Part shown: one piece after another, positions 26,963 through 36,094 of the stretch
Layout of the letters: each line of letters opens with the position of its first letter
Position numbering within the stretch: the stretch's first letter is position 1
NCBI RefSeq assembly: GCF_004297405.1
Contig: NZ_SCVC01000049.1
Coordinates: forward strand, 1-64,000
From: Reyranella sp.
Lineage (GTDB): Bacteria; Pseudomonadota; Alphaproteobacteria; Reyranellales; Reyranellaceae
Direction: 5' to 3'
Length of the DNA stretch: 64,000 nt
Notes under the pieces: model-generated
Told to the model about the DNA's origin: nothing
Databases searched by the model: none
What the model saw: only the letters and a program-made list of their open reading frames with translations
Translations under genes and position numbers: made by a program

Positions 26963-29401
26963 ATGATGAACCTCGCGGAATACCGCAACTCGGCCACGCG
27001 TCTCGCCGACTTCCTGCCGTGGGCGGCGCTCGTTGCCTCGGGGCTCGTCCTCAACAAGGACGGATCCTTCCAGCGGACGGCGCATTTCCGGGGACCCGAT
27101 CTCGACTCAGCTGTTCCCTCCGAACTCGTCGGTGTCGCCGGGCGTCTCAACAATGCGCTGCGCCGGCTTGGCTCCGGCTGGGCGATTTTTGTCGAAGCGC
27201 AGCGGCTGCCGTCCAGCACCTATCCGGCGAACAGTTTTCCGGAGGCGGCCTCCGCGCTGGTCGATGCCGAGCGCAAGGCGGCGTTCGAGGAGGAGGGGGC
27301 TCACTATGAGTCGGCCTACTTCCTCACCTTCCTCTATCTGCCGCCGGCCTGGGAGTCCGCCGGCGCCGAGCGCTTCCTGTACGAAGGCCGGTCGCGCACC
27401 GAAGGTGCCGACGCGCACGAGATCCTGGCGAGCTTCATCGATCGGACGGATCGTGTCCTGAAACCCCTCGAAGGTTTTATGCCCGAGAGCCGCTGGCTCG
27501 ACGATGCCGAGACCCTGACCTATCTCCATTCCTGCATCTCGACCCGCCGCCAGCGCGTGCGCGTGCCGGAGGTCCCCATGTATCTCGATGCCCTGCTGGC
27601 GGATCAGCCGCTGGCAGGCGGCCTCGAGCCGAAGCTTGGGGACACGCATCTGCGGGTGCTCACGATCGTGGGCTTTCCGGCGGCGACCACACCGGGGATT
27701 CTGGACGAACTGAACCGGCTGGCCTTTGCCTATCGCTGGTCCACCCGGGCCATCATGCTCGACAAGACCGACGCGACCAGGCTCCTGACCCGGATCCGCC
27801 GGCAGTGGTTCGCCAAGAGGAAGTCGATCGCCGCCATCCTCAAGGAGGTGATGACCAACGAGGCGTCGACGCTCCTCGATACGGACGCTCACAACAAAGC
27901 GATCGACGCCGATGCCGCCCTCCAGGAGCTGGGCTCCGACGCGGTCGGCGCGGCCTATTGCACGGTGACGGTCACGGTATGGGATGAAGACCCACGCACC
28001 GCCGACGAGAGGCTGCGCCTCGTCGAGAAGGTGATCCAGGGTCGCGACTTCACCTGCATGGTGGAGACGGTCAATGCCGTCGACGCCTGGTTCGGCTCCC
28101 TGCCGGGACACGTCTACGCCAATGTGCGCCAGCCACCGGTCTCGACGCTCAATCTCGCACACATGATCCCGCTCTCCGCGGTCTGGGCGGGGCCGGCGCG
28201 GGACGAGCATCTGGAAGGGCCGCCGCTTTTCTTCGGCCGGACCGAGGGTGCGACGCCATTCCGCTTTTCCCTTCATGTGGGGGATGTCGGCCACACACTC
28301 GTGGTCGGCCCGACCGGCGCCGGCAAGTCCGTGCTGCTGGCGCTGATGGCGTTGCAGTTTCGACGCTATGCCAAGGCACAGGTCTTCGCCTTCGACTTCG
28401 GCGGCTCGATCCGCGCGGCTGCGCTCGCCATGGGCGGTGATTGGCACGATCTGGGTGGCGCGCTCACCGAAGATGCCGACGCGCCCGTCGCCCTCCAGCC
28501 GCTCGCGCTCATCGACGACATCGCCGAACGCGGCTGGGCAGCGGAGTGGATCTCGGCTCTCCTGGCGCGCGAGAAGATCGCCATCACCCCTGAGGTGAAG
28601 GATCATCTCTGGTCGGCGCTGGGTTCGCTGGCCTCGGCTCCGCTCGGTGAGCGCACGCTGACAGGCTTCTCGGTGCTGCTGCAGTCGACGGCGCTCAAGC
28701 GGGCGATGCAGCCGTATTGCCTGGGCGGCTCCTTTGGGCGCCTGCTCGACGCCGAGGCCGAACGGCTGGGCGACGGCGCCGTCCAGGTATTCGAGACGGA
28801 AGGCCTGATCGGCACTGGGGCGGCCTCCGCAGTCCTCGCTTATCTCTTTCATCGCATCGAAGCCCGGCTCGACGGGCGGCCGACTCTCCTCATCGTCGAC
28901 GAAGGCTGGCTTGCCCTCGACGACGAGGGCTTCGCCGGCCAGCTCCGCGAATGGCTGAAAACCTTGCGCAAGAAGAACGCGTCGGTCGTCTTCGCCACGC
29001 AGTCGCTGTCGGACATCGATGGCTCCGCCGTCGCGCCGGCCATCATCGAGAGCTGCCCGACCCGTCTCTTCCTGCCGAACGAGCGGGCGATCGAGCCGCA
29101 GATCACCGCCATCTATCGCCGCTTCGGTCTCAACGACCGGCAGATCGAGATCCTCGCACGAGCGACGCCCAAGCGTGACTACTACTGCCAGTCCCGCCGC
29201 GGCAACCGCCTGTTCGAGCTCGGCCTCGGCGAGGTAGCGCTCGCCTTGACGGCGGCCTCGTCGAAGTCCGATCAGGCCCTGATCGAACGCATTCTCGCCG
29301 AGCACGGTCGCGAGGGCTTCCTCGCCGGCTGGCTTCCAGCCCGCGGCGCTGCCTGGGCCGCAGGCCTCATCCCCGACCTCAACACAGGAGAATCGTCATG
29401 A
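26963..29401 (+). CDS. trbE: TrbE, VirB4-type ATPase
   Basis: An 812-residue ATPase with a CagE/VirB4 N-terminal domain and Walker A GPTGAGKS (K455). Walker B is LLIVDEGWLAL, followed by ATQSLSDIDGS. It is the main motor for substrate passage and pilus formation. MMNLAEYRN at ATG 26963 is the family N-terminus. The stop overlaps trbJ. Confidence 0.95.
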   Translation: MMNLAEYRNSATRLADFLPWAALVASGLVLNKDGSFQRTAHFRGPDLDSAVPSELVGVAGRLNNALRRLGSGWAIFVEAQRLPSSTYPANSFPEAASALVDAERKAAFEEEGAHYESAYFLTFLYLPPAWESAGAERFLYEGRSRTEGADAHEILASFIDRTDRVLKPLEGFMPESRWLDDAETLTYLHSCISTRRQRVRVPEVPMYLDALLADQPLAGGLEPKLGDTHLRVLTIVGFPAATTPGILDELNRLAFAYRWSTRAIMLDKTDATRLLTRIRRQWFAKRKSIAAILKEVMTNEASTLLDTDAHNKAIDADAALQELGSDAVGAAYCTVTVTVWDEDPRTADERLRLVEKVIQGRDFTCMVETVNAVDAWFGSLPGHVYANVRQPPVSTLNLAHMIPLSAVWAGPARDEHLEGPPLFFGRTEGATPFRFSLHVGDVGHTLVVGPTGAGKSVLLALMALQFRRYAKAQVFAFDFGGSIRAAALAMGGDWHDLGGALTEDADAPVALQPLALIDDIAERGWAAEWISALLAREKIAITPEVKDHLWSALGSLASAPLGERTLTGFSVLLQSTALKRAMQPYCLGGSFGRLLDAEAERLGDGAVQVFETEGLIGTGAASAVLAYLFHRIEARLDGRPTLLIVDEGWLALDDEGFAGQLREWLKTLRKKNASVVFATQSLSDIDGSAVAPAIIESCPTRLFLPNERAIEPQITAIYRRFGLNDRQIEILARATPKRDYYCQSRRGNRLFELGLGEVALALTAASSKSDQALIERILAEHGREGFLAGWLPARGAAWAAGLIPDLNTGESS

Positions 29402-30135
29402 TTTCTGTCCGTCGTTTCGGTGTGCTGATTGCGACCACCGTCGTCATCGCGAGCAGTGCGCTGCCGGCTGCCGCTCAGATGACGGTCTTCGATCCCAGCA
29501 ACTATTCGCAAAACCTGCTCACGGCCGCACGTACCCTGCAGCAGGTCAACAACCAGATCCTGTCGCTGCAGAACGAAGCCCAGATGCTGATCAACCAGGC
29601 GCGTCATCTCACGAGCCTGCCGTACTCCTCGCTGCAGCAGCTGCAGCAGTCCATCGGACGGACCCGGCAACTGCTCGGCCAGGCGCAGAACATCGCCTAT
29701 GACGTCCAGCAGATCGATCAGGCGTTCTCGACGACCTATGCGCCGGCGTCAGCGAACCAGTCGGATTACGCGCTGATCGCCAATGCGCAGGCGCGCTGGC
29801 ACAACTCGGTGGCGGGCCTGCAGGACGCCCTGCGCATCCAGGCGACGGTGGTCGGCAATCTCGACACCAATCGCGCCGAGATGTCCGCGCTCGTGGGCGC
29901 GAGCCAGGGCGCAGCCGGGGCGTTGGAGGCGGCCCAGGCCGGCAATCAGCTTCTTGCGCTCCAAACGCAGCAGCTCGCCGACCTGACGGCGGCCGTCGCC
30001 GCGCAAGGTCGGGCCCAGAGCCTCGAAGCGGCCGCGCGGGTCGCCGCGCAGGATCAGGCGCGGGAGCAACTCCGGCGCTTCCTCACGCCCAACCAAGGCT
30101 ATCAGCCTTCGACCGTCCGCATGTTCCATGAGTGA
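29398..30135 (+). CDS. trbJ: TrbJ, VirB5-like pilus-tip protein
   Basis: A 245-residue periplasmic protein with a signal peptide (ending LPAAAQ, about residue 25) and long helical, Gln-rich stretches (QVNNQILSLQNEAQMLINQA), as expected for VirB5/TrbJ. The next gene, trbL, starts 40 bases later. The usual small trbK between them is missing. Confidence 0.92.
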   Translation: MISVRRFGVLIATTVVIASSALPAAAQMTVFDPSNYSQNLLTAARTLQQVNNQILSLQNEAQMLINQARHLTSLPYSSLQQLQQSIGRTRQLLGQAQNIAYDVQQIDQAFSTTYAPASANQSDYALIANAQARWHNSVAGLQDALRIQATVVGNLDTNRAEMSALVGASQGAAGALEAAQAGNQLLALQTQQLADLTAAVAAQGRAQSLEAAARVAAQDQAREQLRRFLTPNQGYQPSTVRMFHE

Positions 30136-30175
30136 GCCCGCCCTCCCGTGGGCAAAGAGCACGGAGTAAAAGCCG

Positions 30176-31420
30176 ATGGGCGGCACAGGCGTCATCGACC
30201 GATTCCTCGAAGTCTTTACCAGCTATATCGACAGCGGCTTCGGGTTTTTAGGCAGCGAGGTCGGCTTCCTGGCGGCCACGCTGGCCGCGATCGACCTGAC
30301 CTTGGCCGCCCTGTTCTGGGCCTGGGGCAGGGACGAGGACGTCGTCGCGCGACTCGTCAAGAAGACCCTGTTCATTGGCGTCTTCGCCTACCTGATCGGC
30401 AACTGGAACAGCCTCGCCCGCATCGTCTTCGACAGCTTTGCGGGCCTGGGCCTAAAAGCCTCCGGCAGTGGCCTGTCGGCGGCGGATTTCCTGCGTCCGG
30501 GGCGCGTTGCCCAGGTCGGTCTCGATGCCGGGCGGCCGATCCTCGACTCCATCTCCGGGCTGATGGGGTTTGTCAGCTTCTTCGAGAACTTCATCCAGAT
30601 CGCCGTATTGCTATTTGCCTGGGTGGTGGTGCTGCTCGCCTTCTTCATCCTCGCCGTCCAGCTCTTCATCACCCTGATCGAGTTCAAGCTGACCACCTTG
30701 GCCGGCTTCGTGCTGATCCCGTTCGGGCTCTTCAGCAAGACTGCGTTCCTTGCCGAGCGCGTTCTGGGCAATGTCGTCTCCTCTGGCGTAAAAGTCCTGG
30801 TGCTGGCCGTCATTGTCGGCATCGGCTCGACCCTGTTCTCGCAGTTCACCTCGGGATCGGGCGGCGCTCAGCCCTCCATCGAAGACGCCATGGCGTTGGT
30901 GCTGGCCTCGTTGGCGCTGCTGGGCCTCGGCATCTTCGGGCCCGGCATTGCCAACGGCATCGTCTCGGGCGGACCGCAGCTCGGTGCCGGCGCTGCCGTG
31001 GGAACGGGCCTGGCTGCCGGTGGCCTCGGCGTCGCGGCAGGCGCCATTGCCGCAGGCGGCGCGAGCGCCGTAGCCGGGGCGGCGCGTGGCTCCGCGGCGC
31101 TCGCCGGAGGGGCCGCGGCCGCCTACCGCGGCGGCGGTCTGTCCGGCGTGACCATGACGGGAATGTCCGGTGCGGTCAGTCCGCTCCGCCGGGCGGGTTC
31201 GAGTCTCGCAAGCAACTTCGAAGCGGGCGGTCGCGCCGCTGTCGGCGGTGCCGAGGCCGGAGCCGCGCCCGAACCGCGCGACACGCCGCCTGCCTGGGCG
31301 CGGCGCATGCGGCGGAGTCAGGCCGCAAGTCATGGCGCCTCAGCCGCCTCACATGCCATCCGCTCCGGCGACCACGGTGGTGGTGGAACCTCCATTGATC
31401 TCTCCGAAGGGAGCCGTTGA
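30176..31420 (+). CDS. trbL: TrbL, VirB6-like polytopic channel protein
   Basis: A 414-residue membrane protein with about six hydrophobic segments between residues 20 and 260 and an Ala/Gly-rich low-complexity C-terminus (GAAVGTGLAAGGLGVAAGA). VirB6/TrbL forms part of the inner-membrane channel. The stop overlaps the trbF ATG by one base. Confidence 0.93.
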   Translation: MGGTGVIDRFLEVFTSYIDSGFGFLGSEVGFLAATLAAIDLTLAALFWAWGRDEDVVARLVKKTLFIGVFAYLIGNWNSLARIVFDSFAGLGLKASGSGLSAADFLRPGRVAQVGLDAGRPILDSISGLMGFVSFFENFIQIAVLLFAWVVVLLAFFILAVQLFITLIEFKLTTLAGFVLIPFGLFSKTAFLAERVLGNVVSSGVKVLVLAVIVGIGSTLFSQFTSGSGGAQPSIEDAMALVLASLALLGLGIFGPGIANGIVSGGPQLGAGAAVGTGLAAGGLGVAAGAIAAGGASAVAGAARGSAALAGGAAAAYRGGGLSGVTMTGMSGAVSPLRRAGSSLASNFEAGGRAAVGGAEAGAAPEPRDTPPAWARRMRRSQAASHGASAASHAIRSGDHGGGGTSIDLSEGSR

Positions 31421-32103
31421 TGTTCAAGCGTTCTTCCGTGCGCTACGGCCACACACCCGCCCCCGAAACGCCCTACCAGAAGGCCGCGCAGGTCTGGGAT
31501 GACCGGATCGGCTCGGCGCGGGTGCAGGCGAGGAATTGGCGGCTGATGGCCTTCGGTTGCCTGGTCCTGGCGGGCGGTCTGGCCGGCGGTATGGTCTGGC
31601 AGGCGGCCCGCGGCACGATCACGCCCTGGGTCGTTCAGGTCGACAGGTTCGGCCAGGCCCAGGCGGTTGCCCCGGCGGATGCCTCTTACCGGCCGACAGA
31701 TCCGCAGATCGCCTTCCACTTGGCCCGCTTTATCGAGGATGTCCGCGGCCTGCCAGCCGACGCCGTGGTGCTGCGCCAAGGCTGGCTGCGCGCCTACGAC
31801 TTCACCACCGATCGCGGCGCGGCGGCTCTAAACGATCATGCCCGTCGCAACGATCCCTTTGCCAACCTCGGCAAGATGCAGATCTCCGTCGAGGTTTCGA
31901 GCGTCATCAGGGCGTCGCCGGACAGTTTCCGCGTGGCGTGGACCGAGCGCCGCTACGAGAACGGCCAGCTCGCCGGTACCGAACGCTGGACCGCCATCCT
32001 CACCATCGTCATCGAGCCGCCGCGCGACGCCGATCGCCTGCGCAAGAACCCGCTGGGAGTGTTCGTCAACGCCATCAACTGGTCGAAGGAGCTCGCACAA
32101 TGA
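31420..32103 (+). CDS. trbF: TrbF, VirB8-like protein
   Basis: A 227-residue protein with one N-terminal membrane helix (FGCLVLAGGLAGGMVW) and a periplasmic NTF2-like VirB8 domain. Start at ATG 31420 (MFKRSSVRYG, the family N-terminus). Confidence 0.93.
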   Translation: MFKRSSVRYGHTPAPETPYQKAAQVWDDRIGSARVQARNWRLMAFGCLVLAGGLAGGMVWQAARGTITPWVVQVDRFGQAQAVAPADASYRPTDPQIAFHLARFIEDVRGLPADAVVLRQGWLRAYDFTTDRGAAALNDHARRNDPFANLGKMQISVEVSSVIRASPDSFRVAWTERRYENGQLAGTERWTAILTIVIEPPRDADRLRKNPLGVFVNAINWSKELAQ

Positions 32104-33059
32104 TTCAGGCAGGAGACAAGCGGCCCCTGCGGCCGGCGATCCTCATCTCGCTGCTGGCGCTTACGGGATGCGCATCGGGCAAACCACCGCAGATCAGCTA
32201 CGACACGACCGTGCCTCCGCTTCCTGTATCGTCGGTACCCGCCGAGGATCGGCCGCGGCCGTTGCACGTGCCGCCGCCTTGGATGCCGGCGCGTGGCGGC
32301 GGCATGGTCGAAGCGAAGGAGCCGATCGCCCGGGTCGACGCCGCCAACGACGCCGCGCGGATCGAGCCGCGCCGCGAGGGATATTTTAACGCCGTGCAGG
32401 TGTTCCCCTACAGCCCGGGCGCTCTCTATCAGGTCTATGTCGCGCCGGGACAGGTCACCGACATCGCCCTCGAGCCGGGCGAGCAGCTGACCGGCTCGGG
32501 GCCGGTTGCGGCCGGCGACACCGTGCGCTGGATCATCGGCGACACCGAGAGTGGCGACGGTGATAGCCGACGCGTCCACCTCCTGGTCAAGCCGACCCGG
32601 CCTGCGATCGAGACCAACCTCGTGGTCAACACCGACCGGCGCACCTATCTGATCGAGCTCCGCGCGCACGAGCGGCCCTACATGCCCTCGGTCGCCTGGT
32701 TCTATCCCGAGATCCGCAGCAGGAGCATGCGCGCCGTACCGCCGACGCCGGCCCTGCCTGAGGTGGCGCAACGGCGCTACCGGTATGCGATCGACGGCGA
32801 CACGCCGCCCTGGCGGCCGGTCAACGCCTATGATGACGGCCGCAAGGTCTACATCGAGTTCTCGGCCGGCATCGTGCAGGGCGAGATGCCGCCGCTCTTC
32901 ATCGTCGGGCCGGACGGCAAGCCGGAGATCGTGAACTACCGCACTTACGGAAACGTGCTGATCGTCGACCGGCTGTTCGCCGCAGCCGAGCTGCGGCTGG
33001 GCGGCGAGAGCCAGCAGAAGGTCCGGATCATCCGCACGGACGGCAGGCCGCAGCGATGA
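32100..33059 (+). CDS. trbG: TrbG, VirB9-like protein
   Basis: A 319-residue protein. The N-terminus SLLALTGCASG looks like a lipobox, and the C-terminal VirB9 domain contains VVNTDRRTYLIELRAH and GVDGKPEIVN-like strands. It forms the outer part of the secretion core complex with TrbI. It overlaps trbF and trbI by four bases each. Confidence 0.93.
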   Translation: MIQAGDKRPLRPAILISLLALTGCASGKPPQISYDTTVPPLPVSSVPAEDRPRPLHVPPPWMPARGGGMVEAKEPIARVDAANDAARIEPRREGYFNAVQVFPYSPGALYQVYVAPGQVTDIALEPGEQLTGSGPVAAGDTVRWIIGDTESGDGDSRRVHLLVKPTRPAIETNLVVNTDRRTYLIELRAHERPYMPSVAWFYPEIRSRSMRAVPPTPALPEVAQRRYRYAIDGDTPPWRPVNAYDDGRKVYIEFSAGIVQGEMPPLFIVGPDGKPEIVNYRTYGNVLIVDRLFAAAELRLGGESQQKVRIIRTDGRPQR

Positions 33060-34213
33060 CGGATCAATCGCAGTCCGACTCCCCAACCTCGATGACGACG
33101 GGTCCCTTCAGGCTGCGGCCGGAGGGACCGCGCGTCATGCGCCTGTCGCGCAGTGTCCTGGTCGGCGGCACCGCACTGGCCTTGATCCTGATCTGTGGCG
33201 CCGTGCTGTGGGCCTTGCAGGGCGATCGGCTGCGCAGATCCACACCCCAGGAGCTCTACACCACCGACCGGCCGCGCATGGCCGATGGCCTCGCCGGGTT
33301 GCCCCGCGATTACACCGGAGTCCCGCGCGATGTCCCGCCGCTCGGGCCGCCGCTGCCCGGCGATCTCGGCCGACCGATCGTGGCGGCTCAAAGCCAATCC
33401 GGCCCGTCGGCGCCCGATGTCGAGCAGCAGCGCCGGGCGCAGGAGACCGAAGCAGCCCGCGTCAGCCGCCTCTTTGCGCCAGGTAATCGCCAGCAACAGC
33501 CCATCGGCGCGGGGTCGAGTCCGTCTCAGGGATCGACATCCGGGACTGTGCTGCCGGCCGATGAGGCGTCCATCCAGAACGCGCAGGATCGCAAGCTCGC
33601 CTTCATGAACGCGCCTGTCGATCGTCGCACGACGAGCCCCGATCGCCTGGCGCGGCCCGCATCGCCCTATGTCCTGCAGGCAGGCACGGTCATTCCTGCG
33701 GCGCTTATCACCGGCCTGCGGTCAGACTTGCCCGGCCAGATCGCGGCGCAGGTGACCGAGAACGTCTACGATTCGCCGACCGGTGGATCGTTGCTGATTC
33801 CCCAAGGTGCCAGGTTGATAGGAGTTTATGATAGTCAGGTTTCGTTTGGGCAGTCGCGTCTCCTTTTGGTCTGGACGCGGCTGATCCTGCCCAATGGCTA
33901 TTCGATTGTGCTCGAGCGCCAACCCGGCGCGGATGCCACTGGCCAGGCCGGTCTGGAAGACGGCGTCGATCATCACTGGGGATCGTTGTTCAAGGCGGCG
34001 CTGCTCTCGACCATCCTAGCCGTCGGCACCGAGCTGGGTTCCGACCACAACGACAGCGACATCGTTCGCGCGTTGCGCCGGGGCACCGGCGACACGCTGA
34101 ACCAGGCCGGCCAGCAGGTCGTGCGGCGCAATCTCAACATCCAGCCGACGCTGACCATTCGTCCCGGCTATCCCGTGCGAGTGATCGTGACCCGCGATCT
34201 CGTATTCCGTTAG
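33056..34213 (+). CDS. trbI: TrbI, VirB10-like protein with altered C-terminus
   Basis: A 385-residue protein with one membrane helix (about residues 33-55), a Pro-rich periplasmic region and the VirB10 beta-barrel domain (PYVLQAGTVIPAALITGL, TGGSLLIPQGARLIGVYD). The end reads RDLVFR-stop. The sequence after the neighbouring insertion encodes DLVLQPYRE-stop in the matching frame, so the original tail was displaced and the last residues replaced. The loss is about five residues and may be tolerated. Confidence 0.92.
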   Translation: MTDQSQSDSPTSMTTGPFRLRPEGPRVMRLSRSVLVGGTALALILICGAVLWALQGDRLRRSTPQELYTTDRPRMADGLAGLPRDYTGVPRDVPPLGPPLPGDLGRPIVAAQSQSGPSAPDVEQQRRAQETEAARVSRLFAPGNRQQQPIGAGSSPSQGSTSGTVLPADEASIQNAQDRKLAFMNAPVDRRTTSPDRLARPASPYVLQAGTVIPAALITGLRSDLPGQIAAQVTENVYDSPTGGSLLIPQGARLIGVYDSQVSFGQSRLLLVWTRLILPNGYSIVLERQPGADATGQAGLEDGVDHHWGSLFKAALLSTILAVGTELGSDHNDSDIVRALRRGTGDTLNQAGQQVVRRNLNIQPTLTIRPGYPVRVIVTRDLVFR

Positions 34214-34227
34214 CGGAATACGAGATC
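34196..34227. repeat. 14-bp fold-back at the trbI stop
   Basis: GATCTCGTATTCCG (34196-34209) and its exact inverse (34214-34227) flank TTAG, which contains the trbI stop codon. No T-tract follows. The first arm includes the 8-bp target duplication GATCTCGT, so the second arm carries an inverted copy of the target sequence. Confidence 0.85.
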
Positions 34228-34513
34228 CTATGCCGACTGAAAAACTATGCCGAGTTCTGCGCGCATCTGGGTTGTTCCTTTCAAAGAATTGCCGACGCTG
34301 ATCGGCATAGTTTTTGGATTGCCATCGACAGAAAGTGGTGCCCTCTCACAGACAGCAGGGCGAAAATCCGAATTGGCACAGAGTCTCGCGCGCTATTTCC
34401 GAGTTGCAAAGAGCAGGACTATGCCGATGACCAACCAATCGAATTCGACTGAATTCCATGGCTTTACCTTCTCAAGATTCTCATATGTCGGCATAGTTTT
34501 TCAGTCGGCATAT
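34204..34513. mobile_element. 310-bp non-autonomous element with 25-bp perfect inverted repeats
   Basis: Inverted repeats at 34229-34253 and 34488-34512 match over all 25 bases. Each holds two direct copies of TATGCCGA nine bases apart. Further copies of the motif lie inside at 34302-34315 (inverted) and 34420-34427. The direct repeat GATCTCGT flanks the element at 34196-34203 and 34514-34521. No transposase-sized gene fits inside, so it is a MITE-like derivative moved in trans. Repeats built from paired short boxes are reminiscent of tyrosine-recombinase trio (RIT) element ends, but that link is only a suggestion. Confidence 0.8.
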
Positions 34514-34553
34514 GATCTCGTGCTTCAGCCTTATCGCGAATAGGGGGCGGGCG

Positions 34554-34802
34554 ATGTCCAAGCTGCGACTGGGCGTCATCCTGGACGAGAAGCCGGTGAA
34601 GCTGACGGTCGATCTGCCGGCGGCAATCCATCGCGATCTCCTAGCCTACGCCGAGCTGCTCGCCCGCGAAACCGGACAGGCGATCGATCCGGCGAAGCTT
34701 GTGGCGCCCATGCTGGGACGATTTATGGCGACGGATCGGGCTTTTGCTAGGGAGCGCCGCATTGCACGTCGCGTCGAATCGACTGGCAATGATTCTAAGT
34801 GA
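34554..34802 (+). CDS. DUF2274 family protein
   Basis: An 82-residue protein (SKLRLGVILDEKPVKLTVDL, PAAIHRDLLAYAELLARETG) of DUF2274, regularly found after trbI in alphaproteobacterial ICEs. Function unknown; the fold may be ribbon-helix-helix-like. AGGGGG lies before ATG 34554. The 310-bp insertion now separates it from trbI. It overlaps the convergent LysR gene by eight bases. Confidence 0.8.
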   Translation: MSKLRLGVILDEKPVKLTVDLPAAIHRDLLAYAELLARETGQAIDPAKLVAPMLGRFMATDRAFARERRIARRVESTGNDSK

Positions 34803-35703
34803 CCAAGGTTGGGTGATGGTGGCGACGGAGATAGTCGAGGAACCGCACCAGGGCCGGGTTCTTGTTGTGCTGAACCCAGCAGGCGGTGAAGGTGATGTGA
34901 CTAGGACCGGACGTATCGCGAACCTCGCGATAGCGGACGCCTGGGTAGGCGAGACTGGTCCAGGATTCGCTGTGAATGCTGACGTGGATTCCGGCTTCCA
35001 GCATCGCGAGGATGCTCTCATTGCTCATGTCCCACATCTCGATGTTGGGCGCGTCACCTGGCGCAGCAAGTTTGCGGACGATGATGTTCTTCAAATCGGG
35101 TCCCGGATCGCGCCGGCTCAGCAGGAACGATTCATCCCTGAGATCGCTCCAGTGAATTACTTCGGTGGTGGACAGCGCATGCTTAGACGGCAGGGCAACG
35201 ACGATCCGTTCGGACCATAGTGCAATCGAGGGTCCGCTATGCTGCCTTGGCTCTCCCACAACGATTGCAATGTCCATATCCCCCGCATCAAGGCCATCGA
35301 TCAGCTGCGCGCGCGACCGTTCGACCATCTGGACGTCGACCTTCGGCAACGCCTTGATGTACTCTGCCAGAACCGAGCGCAGTTTGCTGACCGACAGTGA
35401 CGTGCTCAAACCGATGGTAATATTGCCGGCGTCGCCACTGCCGGCGGAGCGGGCGGTTGAAACCATGCGGTCCATCTGCTCGAATATGCTCTGGGCTGTT
35501 CGAACGACCCCGACCCCGGCAGGCGCGACACGCACTCCTCCGCTGGAGCGCTCGAATAGGGGGACGCCAAGCTGCTCCTCGAGCAGGCGTATTCGGCGGC
35601 TGAACGTCGACTGCCTCACGTTTAGCGAAGATGCCGCCCGTCGGAAACTGCCGTGCTCAGCGGCAGCAAGAACGGTACGCAGTGAGCCCAATTCGATGTC
35701 CAC
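34795..35703 (-). CDS. LysR-family regulator at end of transfer operon
   Basis: A 302-residue LysR protein. The N-terminal winged helix reads LRTVLAAAEHGSFRRAASSL, NVRQSTFSRRIRLLEEQLG, and the co-inducer domain follows from about residue 90. The GTG at 35703 (giving DIELGSLR) is the usual start in this subgroup; an upstream ATG at 35742 is in frame. A LysR gene convergent with DUF2274 is a common end point of these trb operons, so it may regulate transfer. Confidence 0.87.
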   Translation of the reverse strand: MDIELGSLRTVLAAAEHGSFRRAASSLNVRQSTFSRRIRLLEEQLGVPLFERSSGGVRVAPAGVGVVRTAQSIFEQMDRMVSTARSAGSGDAGNITIGLSTSLSVSKLRSVLAEYIKALPKVDVQMVERSRAQLIDGLDAGDMDIAIVVGEPRQHSGPSIALWSERIVVALPSKHALSTTEVIHWSDLRDESFLLSRRDPGPDLKNIIVRKLAAPGDAPNIEMWDMSNESILAMLEAGIHVSIHSESWTSLAYPGVRYREVRDTSGPSHITFTACWVQHNKNPALVRFLDYLRRHHHPTLVT

Positions 35704-35854
35704 AACTAGCCTCGGCACGTATCTTCGGAACTGAAGTGCCAAAATCTTGTGATGAGATGTTGGCCGGATTCGGCTGGCGCTTCATGAAGTTAGGTGCATG
35801 GCCATAGCATGTGAAGTCTGTGCCAAGGATGAATTGAAGCATACAATTTTGCAA

Positions 35855-36060
35855 TCAACGCGCACTTAGCGGCGTAGAACAACGCAGAGATGATGCCGGG
35901 AATGACCCTGCCATCGATAATCCGCCGTCGAGGTTTCGGTGATGATGCCGTAGACTACCAGGATGGCGGCCGGAGGAACCAGCGGCGCGAGCGTGCCGCC
36001 GGCTGCGACGCCGGCCAGCGGCGATGCCCAGTTTGTACTTGATCCACCACATGTCCCGGC
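35855..36060 (-). pseudogene. TRAP transporter large permease (DctM) fragment
   Basis: On the minus strand one frame reads LAGVAAGGTLAPLVPPAAIL, VVYGIITETST, and a shifted frame continues IIDGRVIPGIISALFYAA. These are neighbouring membrane segments of DctM-type permeases. Both ends and the reading frame are lost, so it is a remnant. It lies between the LysR gene and the IS630 element. Confidence 0.6.
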
Positions 36061-36094
36061 GTCAAGGCTTCAGCTCTCCGCTACTACCTACTTT

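Noticed and set aside
30128..30169. A 13-codon frame as a mini TrbK
   Set aside because: Too short for a lipoprotein or membrane exclusion protein, and it lacks a lipobox.
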